Shown: in pieces, positions 1 to 14,149 of the stretch
Layout of the letters: each line of letters opens with the position of its first letter
Position numbering within the stretch: the stretch's first letter is position 1
Source: Himantopus leucocephalus
Taxonomy: Eukaryota; Chordata; Aves; Charadriiformes; Recurvirostridae
NCBI GenBank assembly: GCA_003993805.1
Contig: RSEF01000003.1
Span: forward strand, 42,662,590-42,726,589
Direction of reading: 5' to 3'
Length of the DNA: 64,000 bases
Program-made: the position numbers and the translations under genes
The notes under the pieces: model-generated
Databases searched by the model: none
The model's input: only the letters and a program-made list of their open reading frames with translations
What the model was told of the DNA's origin: nothing

Positions 1-2761
<2,761 letters not shown>

Positions 2762-5700
2762 CTAGAAATATAAAGTGACAAAGATTTATTATATGCACCT
2801 ATTACCACAAGCCTGAGTTGCAAGCAATAATTACAATGCATCTCAAAAGCAAGAGTACTGGGAACTTGAAACAATAAAAAGAGAATTACTGTTGCATTGT
2901 TGGTTCAGAATCAGAAAAACATTTTCAACATGCCAAAACCTTCACTAGCAATCTAGGAAAACTACTGCAATGAACTAAGCAAGCCACTGCAGGTAAACAA
3001 AATTAAGAAACTGTGACTCACAAAGCAGGCAAGAACATAAGCCTTTGTTTTGACCGACAGCATCTTCCATTCTTTAAATATTCGCCTGCCTGTCTTATGA
3101 GCAAACTGCCCCCTAAGAACATGCTCTTGCTGGGCTTCTCTTTCGTATGAGCCTTGTGGATAAGACACAAGGTCCTACTGTTCCCTCTGCAAAAGTCTTG
3201 AGACTGTTTGGGCCTTCTGCTTGCTCATGGATACCTCCTCCTCCAGCACAATTTATCCTAAAGCCTGGGGGCTTGTCATCACTGGCACCAAGCCTTCACT
3301 ATTAGAATTCACCATTATTCTACCTAGACAAGAAAAAAAAAATTAAACAAGGCCTCTCAGATTCAGAAATATGCCCGTTTCCCCCCTTCTTTTTAAAACT
3401 GCCGGACCACCTTTCTGCCTCACCTTTTCAATCTAATACATCAAGGCCTGTTGTTTCTAACCATTTGAAATTGAACACAACTCTGCCTTCACACAGGATA
3501 TTACATCCCTACACAGGAGAATGCTCTATGGCTTTATCCATAGCGGGATGCACCGCAAATACTTGTAATCCATGATTTAGCTTGTGCTGTTCTAATTTAG
3601 AGATCATGAAAGCTGGACTTGATTTCAAGCAAGATTGTGACCAGATGGAGACCTGAGAAGCTCTGACTTAGAGCCTGTGAACAGTCATGCGAGTAGCTAA
3701 AGTGAATTTGCTTAGCTTAATTTATCAGATGTTCTAGAGTTCAGACACTTATATTCAGCTTTAGCAAAGGATTGCTTTCGTCTCATCTCACTTTTTTTTT
3801 CATTAGGCTGCAGATAAAGAAAACAAATGTAAATGTGAGGGCCCTCTAAACTAGTGCATATAGCACAGCCAAGATTTTTTTAAATCTAATGTTAGAGAGA
3901 CCAAAAATATTGCCAAGTCTGCATTGTGTACTCCCACTAGAAAGAGCTGAATTATAATCCAGATTCTACCTTCTGTACCAGCATCCCATTTCTCCACTTT
4001 GAAACTGAGAAGATGGGTCCTCTTGCAACTGCTTACTAATCTAGGACCTCACAGCATCTGCCACAAGAACTGGTGTGCCAAAACACACCAGACATCCACC
4101 TGGCCTTATATTCCATCTTCAGTGCGAAGCATGTAGTGGAGAGGCCTTGGCCTTGCCCTGAGCTGAATCAACATCAAGAGATTTCAGAACGATTTTTTTT
4201 GTTTGGGGCTATTGGTAATGACTTGCACTTGACTCCCTAGTCCCAAAGCCAAATAAAACAGTGCTCTGCAATTGATTTTCAGAACAGTACAAGAGCAGGG
4301 AAAGTACAGAGTGATGTTTTCACAGGCAAACCTTTCCCAGTCTATTTCCCACTAAATATTTTAGTTCTAAGCATGCAAACACTGATTTTCCAGAAAGAGG
4401 TTAAGTTCCACAGTTATTTAAATGAATCTGTACTGACAGCTACAACAAGCTTATCAGTAACTTAAGCTGAACATTAACCTATTAAGAGAAGTTTACATCA
4501 ACTTATGCTCAGAATGACCCAAAAACCCAAGCAGCAAGCCACTAGTTCCATTCCTCAGTTTTTCACTGAAGTCAACCAGCAGATCTATTATAACCATACG
4601 TTGAATTGGTGGCAAGTTTCAGGAATACGATTCGTTTGCTGACAAAGCAACTAACCTACTGCCCTACGTTACATCTGAAGAAACTTGTAAATTAAACACA
4701 TTGCTCAACCCAAATCCAATTTTAGTCTTCCTTTATGCTTGTAAATACCAACGATCCAGAGCCTCTGTATGTCTTCAGAGGTCATCACATAGCCAAGATC
4801 CGCCAGGTCTCCAGGACAGCAGAGGTACATGAGACAGCCACATGTTTATAAGACTACAACATTATAGCAAATTCCTCTGTAGTCTCATAATTTCGTCTCA
4901 TACTTCTCTTCTCTTTCCTTTTTCTTCTTCCATCCTTTGATTATTCTTTAAACAGCCCCTGCAGCCTTAACCGCAAGCCCTCCAATATAAATCTCATAGG
5001 AAGACTAATGTTTTTGTAGACTGCACAGGAGGTATTGTTTACACAGATTTGGTTTTTAAGATTCCACTTTTAATTAGGAGCAGAACCGTTTCATTAAATC
5101 AAAATTATAGAAAAATAAAACAAAGAGCGGAAGTCTATGGGGTGACTTGACTCAGAATAGCATAAGTTGGTTTAAATCAATTAAAAAAAAACTAAAAATA
5201 AGCTACTCAAATCAAAGATACATACTTTTAATTAGTTTATATTTTAAAATGAGTGAAGCTCTTCCTTATGAACCATTCACGTGGGAACAATGTTAATGTA
5301 ACAGATGCTTCAGAATTAACATCCTACTGCTTTTAGAACAGACAGCTCTTTTTTGTTTTAGGCCATCTTCAGGCTTAGTAAGGTAGCATTACAGCAGTCT
5401 GTATTCAGAAGATTGTCTTCTCTGTCCCAGGGGTGATGGCATTTTACTTTTAAAACCACTGAAAATGGAAAAAAAAGAAAGCTTACTTTCACAAAAACCT
5501 AATGAATAAGCTCTCCGCTTGTTAGCAAAGGTTTCTACTTTCTATGGAAAAGCAGGAATAACACTTGCTAAACTTTCAGGAAGAAAGATTGATATGTCTC
5601 TCTCTGAACTTGCACTATTAAAAAAAGGAAGATAAAGTGAGAGGCACAGAAAAAAACCAAACTAAGGCTATTATTGCTTTATAAGGACAATTCAGATATG

Positions 5701-7302
5701 TGCATATATATGCTCTGATGCAGCATAATTTAAGAGAAAACACTGCTGACCTCCAAGTCAATAATAACAATTTATACAAGCAATCAAGACTTGCTACTTG
5801 GGACCAAACTTATTTATCTTATGTTCTATTTTTGTGCATTCTTAGGCCAAAATTTTAAGTGTTGGTAATAGGCTTAAAAAATACATACTATATCGCTCTT
5901 ACCTTGAACTGGTTGTGCAAGATAATTAAGCCTTTAAATTTTCCAATTACAAAGACAAAAAAAAACCCTGTAAATTGTGAGGTTTGCGAAGGGAAGGAAA
6001 AAAAAAAGCTACATAGCACATTCCACAATAAATGCCAAAAGTGTTGCTAACCAAAGGGATGCAGGAGAGGAAGCCTTTCCAATTCAAAGGTGACACTATC
6101 ACTAGTCGCCTTGCTTTTGAATTCTTACTGTCTTAAAGCTCCTTCTCGGTTGCATCACGCAGCCCAAGACTTCTCAGTGGAACATAAGTAGCCAAATGTG
6201 CAATACCTACCCTAGCATCAGGAACAAAATTGCTTTCACTTTGCTGTTTAGCTTGAGGCTGTCAACACGCAGCAAAAGCTAGAAAAACATGAAAGGAAGA
6301 AGCCCTTTCTTAGCTGCTGAGATCCATTTAATTCTGTACAGCAACTGTAAGGAGTCCTTCTGTCAACTCTAAGACTACTGAAGTCCAGTCTGCCAGAGCC
6401 TTGTGTCACATGGTTAATAAGCTCCTACTGAAGCTTTCTTGGGCTGTGATATTTCTAAGGACAGGCTCCCACACAATCCTCTGATTTCTGACCATACATG
6501 TATTTCTATTAGTATAGTTTTTCACCTCAGTATGAGCTGCAGTATTCTTTCACGGGATTCTCGGTCACCAATTTTCATGAAACTTGGTGAAAATGCTGGT
6601 CTTTGGGACCTCCACCTGTCTGTCAAACTTGACTGAGAACTACCAACAGATCAAAGCTAGGGAGAGATGCAGGAAAAGGTAAACAAGTGCATACATATAG
6701 CACAAAGCTGTGCCCTTAGAAGACAAGGCTAAAGATGCAGAGGCGTGCCTCCTGCCCAGTTGGCCATGGAAAGAGGTCACTGCTGACAGGCAGTCTGCTG
6801 GCCCTAGTCTGATTTTAACCACCTCAGCAGCAGTCAACAGCTCTTGAAGTTTTTCAAAATCCCAAACTACAAAAATTAACATGCATCTCTTCTTCCTGTC
6901 AGACTGATTCTCAAGCAAAATGTCAAGTTAAGCTGTTAATTATATTTACTGTCATTTTAAGGAGATGAAAAGATTGAGAGATCATTTAGCTTGATTTTGT
7001 CAACAAACAAGGTAAATTTGATCTCGCTGCACATATCTCTACTGATGAGTCCCCTACCAACCACTAAATTTGCCCATCATTTTCAGTCAAGTTTGATATA
7101 GCATGCAGTCCCCAAAGTGATTAAGTTCCCACGTTTCATGGAACTGGACTGGACAGGGACTCATTGTTAGTGCCTGCACTGAGAAACACAGCAGTGTAAG
7201 CTTACCCACACTATCAGGCACCAAAGAACCTCCACTGGAGACTGCTAGAATAAGTGAGCTCTGCAAAAGACTGAGCTTTGTATCTTCTGCTACCCATGCA
7301 GC

Positions 7303-7333
7303 TTTTTTTTTTTTTTTTTAATTAAAAAAAAAA
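7303..7333. repeat. T17 / A10 fold-back homopolymer
   Basis: A run of 17 T (7303-7319) is followed within a few bases by A10 (7324-7333), forming a simple inverted repeat. This is low-complexity DNA with no further function evident. Confidence 0.8.
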
Positions 7334-7921
7334 GAAAAAATATAATCAATGAATGGAACTAAATAGGCTAGGCAGAAGTTATTTAGAATATTCTCAACTA
7401 ATCCACTTCATGAGATAAGATTAAAAAGGAACAACATCCCTCAAAAAAAAACCCAAAACAATCCACAACACACATTCCAGGTTATCTCCGCCTATTCTTG
7501 TGACTTTGCAACCATGTTCCTGGTTTTTAATGCCCTTTTCTTCTGTGCTGCTTTGTGAAAGATCCAAACAAACACGAAGGAAGGAATTAACTGAATATAA
7601 AGAAGGTTTGTATTCACAGAATGCTGACACACACAGAAAAAGAATAAACCATAGAGCAAAAGCAGCTCTTTCCTCCGCTCTAATCTTCCTCACTTAAGAG
7701 TAATCTGCTATAGCTCATCTGCATTACAGGTTTCTCTGCAAGCAGAGCTACATGACCCTGCTGCAGTACCTACTTTACACCAGAGCTAAAAATCGCCAAC
7801 ATGTGCACCCCTGGTTTCTGCAGAAGCACAGTACTCCTTGAGACAGACAAGCCTTTAGACAAGCTTTTTAAAAAGCTTTCCAGATTCAAAGAGGAAAACC
7901 ACTGTAGGCAGGGATATCTTC

Positions 7922-7956
7922 NTTTTTCTCCCTTTTTTTTTTTTTTTTTTTTTTTT
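7922..7956. repeat. T24 homopolymer next to an ambiguous base
   Basis: An unresolved base (n) at 7922 is followed by a pyrimidine tract ending in 24 consecutive T (7933-7956). The length of the run is a likely place for sequencing error. Confidence 0.85.
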
Positions 7957-8175
7957 AACATCAACAACGTTCCCTTAAAGAAACAGGACAGCAGGGTCAT
8001 TCTGAGTTGCAAAGTGACAGCAGTAATACTGTTGCGATGATGGTGCTCTAAACACCATTGATGACACAGCACTTGCACAGTTCTAGACAAACCTGGGAAC
8101 AGTGGCCAAAGCATCAGAAGTGTAGACACAAAAGGAATAAAGCAAATCCTGTTTGAAATGCTGGAACTGATGCCC

Positions 8176-8216
8176 TTTTTTTTTTTTTGGTGGGGGGCGG
8201 GGGGAAGGGGGAAGGG
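8176..8216 (+). repeat. T13 followed by a G-quadruplex-like G tract
   Basis: T13 (8176-8188) is followed by G runs of 6, 6, 5 and 3 separated by loops of 1, 2 and 2 bases (8192-8216). This matches the usual four-run G-quadruplex pattern with very short loops on the plus strand. It lies in non-coding sequence. Confidence 0.75.
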
Positions 8217-9987
8217 TGTGGATCACATCACCTTTATCCTTTGAAAAGTAGTTAGTGATCCCTGATGCCATGGAACATAAACCTACTCCCAGGGAAGGCT
8301 ACTTGCTCCCTTCTGGCTGTTCTACTCAGTGGGCAATTTAGAAGACAACTGGGGCAGAGCTTCCTTCAGGCACAAGCCTTGCTCTCCAACTCTGGCAGAA
8401 CTGGTACTCTTTGCCCCCTGCTCCAATACCAAAACACAAAAATACAACTCCAGTGCTGCTCGTTAGTAGTTTGCACTGTCTCAGACATCAGTCCATAGAA
8501 TAATTGCAAACTCTAAAAATATCCCAATTCAGTTGGAAAATACTGTCAGCTTTGTTGTGGATTCTTTGACAATTGTTTCATGCCCACCAAAGGTGAGGGG
8601 ACTGTTTTTGTTAGGGATGGCCCATCCCTGGACAACAATGTTATAGTAAGATCTCATAGATGAAGGCTGGGGAACAACTGGCATTTTAGGCAGAACTGCA
8701 CAGCTACTGCCAATGCCAAATCTGACCTGTTGAAAGAAGGTTTCAATTTCCAAGGCCACCAGCCTATTAGTCTTTACGTGCCTACAAAAGATGAAATAAC
8801 TTTATGACCAAGACTCCCAGACAGGCTTAACAGACTCCATACAACATCTTTTCTTAAGAAAGTATCACATCTTGGCAGAATTACAGAGCACAGCATCACT
8901 CAGAACCTCAGAGGTTCTTTCTACATTTTGTTATTTCAGTACTGAAAAGCCAAAAGCAGGTTAAGCTCTCCCTCCTCTCTCCCCTGTCATATACACAGGC
9001 TAGTCCGTGAGGGGGACAGCCCTAATTCTGCAAGGCAGATCACTAAATGCCAGCCTAACCAACCCTGTATACGGTTCTGTTAGGCCAGTGCCTGAAGAAG
9101 TACGTGCTGAACCACAGGACAACAGATGGCATACAAGCAGTTTCTAGAAAATGGTGTTTTTTAATCTGTTGCATAATTATTCACTAGTAGAAGATTGACT
9201 CCAACAAAACCAAAAGGGCCCATTCTTAGCTGCCACACACCCCCAGAAATGTAACAGGAATAACGTCTTAAAGGGCATTACCATCAGCAAAATAGCAGCA
9301 TATTACACTGAATGTGTGGGGCTTTCTGATTAGGCACTGTAACTGAAGCCCGACAGTGAGTAATTTCCTACTCAATAAAACTTGTGCCATCAATTAAAAC
9401 ACACAATTAGCAACGAATCCACCTGGAGTGCTAAAAGCAGGTCTGTCTGTTCTTTCTCAAGTTTCTGAGGTCATTTTATAATTAGCATTTGTCTAAGATT
9501 TTTACAAAAATTAACTAAAGCTTCTTACCCACGAACTTCCTTTGGATAGCACTTGTTTGTAACCAGTTAGACAAGGACTTCAATTAAACCTAAAAGCATG
9601 TTCTTGCACAAGTCTTGTCCAGAATTGCGAATTACAGCCCCATTAACTGATGAACAAAAAGAAAGCAGGGAGCCACCAAAGTCAGGACGCTGAAGCAAAG
9701 GCCAGTACCTTTGGTCTCAGAACTGATCCTATTTATTTTTTTCCAATTAATGAGTACTGCCTACAAGAAGTGCACTCTGTCTTCTGTGACACCAAGGTGA
9801 AAGTGATCATGAACACAGAGAAGGTCAGAATACTGCACAGGGAGAGACACAACCAAGAGTCAAAGCATGCAGGCAGACTATGGGCCTTTCACATGGGATA
9901 GTTAAGAAGGTCTTATTAAAGGAGGTACTCCAATAAAGGAAGAGCAGTAGACCGAATGAGTGAAGACTGGAACACTGTTTACATTTA

Positions 9988-10087
9988 NNNNNNNNNNNNN
10001 NNNNNNNNNNNNNNNNNNNNNNNNNNNNNNNNNNNNNNNNNNNNNNNNNNNNNNNNNNNNNNNNNNNNNNNNNNNNNNNNNNNNNNN
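9988..10087. other. Assembly gap (100 N)
   Basis: There are exactly 100 N, the conventional placeholder for a gap of unknown size. The right flank is a CR1 3' tail, so the gap probably falls at least partly in a repeat. B3GALNT2 exon 1 could also lie in it. Confidence 0.95.
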
Positions 10088-10135
10088 ATGATCTTTAGAG
10101 GTCCCTTCCAACTCTGAAAATTCCGTGATTTTGTA
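10088..10135 (+). mobile_element. CR1 LINE 3'-terminal fragment
   Basis: Directly after the N gap the sequence reads atgatctttagaggtccctt and then ccaactctgaaaattccgtg, which resembles the 3' untranslated end of avian CR1 in plus orientation. The 5' part is hidden in or lost with the gap. Family assignment is by recognition only. Confidence 0.75.
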
Positions 10136-13100
10136 GAAGCTAGCTTAAAAATCTTGCCTATTCGCAACACCCGAGCACACTGCTACTGATTTAATAAATG
10201 GTGTAGGAAGCAAAGAAAGGGAATTTGGTACGTAATAGAGAGGAGGGCAATAGTTTTCAGTATTGAAATGAGAACATTTGAAATTAAAGGTAAACCAAGG
10301 AGATTAATCTGAGGAACGCAAAACAGCCGGCCCCACAAGTGCTACTGATACATTATAATTTACCCTTAATCCACCATTGAGAAGTCTCATTTCATCAGAG
10401 CAGCAAGCATTGGGATATGAAGAAAGAATTGCTAATATTATGTCAAAAACACCTCGAATCCAACTTCTGTTACGAAGTTCTCATTCCGTGAGATGACAGC
10501 ACCAGCTCACACTGCTAGCAGTTTCTGGGCCTGAAATAAAAAGTGACAAGCTTAATGGCATATGAAATAAAACTAAGAGAGAGAAGAGTAAAATGCTAGG
10601 AGCGCAACAGGCCTGGTCTTGTTCTCATTGAAGTTAGTGGGAATCAAATCAGGCAGTCTGATGAAAATAAAAACTCGTTGCTTCAGCCTACAGGATACCT
10701 CACTGTGAGACAAAGCCACATTTTGGAGGGCATTTTTTTAAAAATCATGCTATACTTCATGATAAAATATGTAATTATTTTTCAAAAAATGTCCAAGTAC
10801 TTTCAGATGGTTTTGTACAGAGTTTGAGGCAAAATGTTTGAGCATGAAACTCAACTATCAATAGCAGATTATCTAAACCACCTTAAAGGTCAAAGCAGCA
10901 AAAAATATAATAACGACAAAGACATTTCATGGTTTGGAGGGATTGCGGGAAAAGACATTCTTTTAAATGTTGATTTGTGGATCAAGCTGGCATAAAAAAC
11001 CCAAATGATGCCATTCTCTTCAGACAGACAGTATTTTGATGGTGTTCTTGAATAAAGTCATATATTCTTATGTGATCCAGGTGTGCCCCTCCGCCCGCCA
11101 CCACCTTTTTTACCCTCCTTCAAATTAGTAATTTGCCAATAATGTATATTCATTCAAGGAACTGGTAAATAAGGCCCAGTATTGGAGATATTGGAGAAAG
11201 CTGTCCTGTTTTTCACTAAGGAATTACACTTACACTGTTTAACCTCTTCAGATGCATTATAGACATCTGCTAAAATAAATATGCAATTTACAGTACTCCA
11301 TGTGTTTCATTTTTTAAAACTAGAAGCACAAAGCCATCTTAATAGATGTAATTTTTTTTTTACCTGATTAAGTTATGAGCTGATGAAAGAAACCACAAAT
11401 ATTGGAGTTAGCTATGAAAAACATAAGAGGTCCAACACCTTCACTACTTCAGGAAAAATTCTGGTGAAAAACCTGAAGCCCAAAACAATGACATTCACCT
11501 CTTCTGAAAAATACTACTAGATTTTCATAAATGTAGCTCTTGTAACCAGCAATGCTCAAAACCACTGTGAAATGTTTCAATCGCAGGACCTCAGATGCTA
11601 ACGTTAATTGGAAACAGAAAGCAAGCTGTTTGCAATACTGTAATAAGCTGTGGCAATTTTGTTATTTTAGATGGGAATGTTAATGATGAGCCACAAATGC
11701 AAGTTGTTACAAAGCCTTTGAGAATAAAGCTGTATGCCCTATATTCCCCTCCCTTGCTGTTCCAGTTAAAGCCATACATGCGGAAGGACAAATGAAAATG
11801 TTGCCATGGTGATCAGAGCAGTTACCAAATCACGTACAGTGTAGGAAGGATTCCCTAAAGAACCTTATTAAGCATTTTGTTGCTCCTTTTTAACAAATAT
11901 TTTCAGAAAGCCATTTTTATTTCACTGTCAATAAAATAGCTACTCAGTTAGCTAAAGTCTATTTCCCCCCACAATAAAGCTGAACACACCATGCACTAAG
12001 AAATGTTCTTGTTGAAAGTTAGGAATGGGAAACTTAATCTGAAAACTTCAAAACAGGAACCAAGGACGAACCTAGCCAAGACAAGACCTGGTCAAGACAT
12101 TTGAATGTTTTTCAGAATAGGTACTGTGAAGCAGCTCTGTGCCTACTAGACTATGGATGTCTTCTGGTGCCAAATTAAAAACCAAAGCTTTAAATGAAAG
12201 ACATCTCAAAAGCCTATTGGTTAGATGGAATATCGTGGGGTTTTTTTTTTACAATAATATTAAAGGAAGTAAATTAACATGGATGTTCCATGTTAGGCAG
12301 ATGCAGTGAACGAGTTGGCTGGCAGCAGAACCACAGTCCAAAGTCACCCGCCTCACGTGACTAGACTGGTTGCTGAATGCAGCTGGGTGCAGCACATTAC
12401 CCAAGTTCATTGGCAAAGAAAACAAAACTTGTACATACACCTTGTATGTCCACTGCACAAAACAGTACAACAAACACCGATAGAAACTGCTAAAAATAAG
12501 CTGGAGCAGGTATGTGCACTTTGGGCTAAACAGAAATGGCTTCATTCACCAAACTGCCCTTTTTTAGCATCTAAATTCAGCATTTAAGTATATCCCAAGG
12601 TCCTCAGTTCCCCAGCTAGTCTTTGCCTTGCAGGTATTTAAGATGCTCATGGAATAAAAGTTTGTGCAGAAGAAGCATGCTCCATTATGGGTGGCTGTTC
12701 AGAGCCTTGACTCAGCCAGACTAGTGCAGTTCTCCAACAAAATTGTCTCCCACCTTACGTGTGGGGCTGACTTCACAGGCATTTCCAAGGAGTGGCATTT
12801 CCAGTATATTGACACACTGTACATATAAAGTACTGCAGTGAGTGAAGTCTCCTAATATATCAGACCAGGCAGAAGCTTTCAGGCTTTCTGAATAATAATA
12901 ATTTTAAAAAAAGTCAATAATGTAACAGTTGTTTCCATCACATGCCTTGATTGAGCTTAATTTTACTTAATGAAGACAGATCAGTCATATTCCATACCTC
13001 ATTCTTTTCCTCTCACTGCACTTTAAACAAAGAACCTCCCAGAACCTCCACAAATTACTTGCTGATAACTTATCTCATGACTAATCTGTGGCTTCAAAAT

Positions 13101-13388
13101 ATACAAAATTAGTAGCTGTCGATGGCACAGTGGTCTCACTGCCTATTCTAGAACAATATTCATTTACCATTACTCTCCATCCCCATAAAATCTTGCTCTC
13201 GTGGACAAATGCATGTAGAGAGCTGCTTAGAAAATGTAATCCCCCTCCCTGTACTGATCAGGGCAGATTTACACCCTCCACTAAGACCCCCAGGAACTGC
13301 TGATATATTACAGTTCAGTTTACTTTCTAAAATAATTCAAATCATTATCATTCAAAATAATATACAAGCACCCATGTTTTTCTACAGT

Positions 13389-14020
13389 TTTATTGATGCA
13401 GTCCCGGCGTGTAACTATACATCTTCATTTTGCTTGTAGTTACAATGTGGCTTTACTAACATTGTTTTTGTAGTCAAGTTTATTAGTCTTCACAAAACAT
13501 ACTTATAACCACCACTTACTGTATAAGACTGATCGTTCCAAACACTGTAAATCACTGGCATTTTTTCCTAAATAGTGCTACTTGAGGAAAGGTCACACTA
13601 CTCTTTTTAAATATACATTTGTAAAGGCAAATGAATTAAATTCACCTTCCAAAGAAAAATGGAATGAATGTTAAAAATAGCTTCAGAATCGGTATGACTC
13701 ATTTAGGTCTCAGAAAAATCTATGACTGGCAAAGATATCTAGAATTTGATATTGTACTCAATACTTTCATTAAGACCAAAAGAATCTTTATGAACAACTG
13801 AAATTAAGCTTGTACATTGGTCTGAAAGATAAGGATTACCTTGGAATTTTTTAGGATTTTTTTTTTATTATTTTTATTTTTCACCAGAAAATGCACTACC
13901 TTCTAGAAGTACTGCAGTTATAGGCTAAGTATTGATATCTGACGAAAAATATGCTAAAACTAAAAGCATGCAACACCGATACCAAATTGTAGCAGAAGAC
14001 ATTTTTAATTGAAAACTGAC
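13389..14020 (-). other. GNG4: Probable GNG4 3' untranslated region with polyadenylation signals
   Basis: Downstream of the GNG4 stop on the minus strand the sequence is AT-rich and non-coding. Two AATAAA hexamers (TTTATT on the plus strand) occur at 13479-13484 and 13389-13394. The true 3' end could lie further left, because brain-expressed genes often have long 3' UTRs. The boundary is an inference. Confidence 0.45.
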
Positions 14021-14149
14021 TCAAAGGATAGTACAAAAGAGTTTCTTCTCCCTAAAGGGATTTTCAGATGCAGGCACTGGAATAATAAGGGGATCTTCTC
14101 CAATATGAGCATCACAATATGCCAATAAATCTGCTGCAGCCTTGGATAC
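14021..14149 (-). CDS. GNG4: GNG4 last coding exon
   Basis: The acceptor is ctattag. The exon opens [20 protein letters not shown], continues into [15 protein letters not shown] and ends CTIL-stop. It has 42 codons plus TGA and is phase 0 with the preceding exon. Confidence 0.96.
   Translation of the reverse strand, partial: VSKAAADLLAYCDAHIGEDPLIIPVPASENPFREKKLFCTIL

Larger units (their letters stand above)
2762..13388. other. B3GALNT2 first intron and B3GALNT2/GNG4 spacer
   Basis: This AT-rich stretch has no exon I can support. It should contain B3GALNT2 exon 1 and promoter somewhere, but no GC-rich signal-anchor exon with a donor is visible on the minus strand. It holds homopolymer tracts (7303-7319, 7933-7956), a G-rich tract (8192-8216), the 100-N gap at 9988-10087 and a CR1 tail at 10088-10135. 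Small open frames here have no recognisable domain. Confidence 0.6.

Noticed and set aside
2962..3168. Minus-strand 68-codon frame with a hydrophobic stretch, considered as B3GALNT2 exon 1
   Set aside because: The hydrophobic part is at the C-terminal end, there is no short cytoplasmic tail plus signal anchor, no suitable donor in phase, and no CpG context.
7770..8129. Minus-strand 119-codon frame containing a lysine run
   Set aside because: The frame is carried through a T24 homopolymer and an ambiguous base; it is low-complexity and not protein-like.
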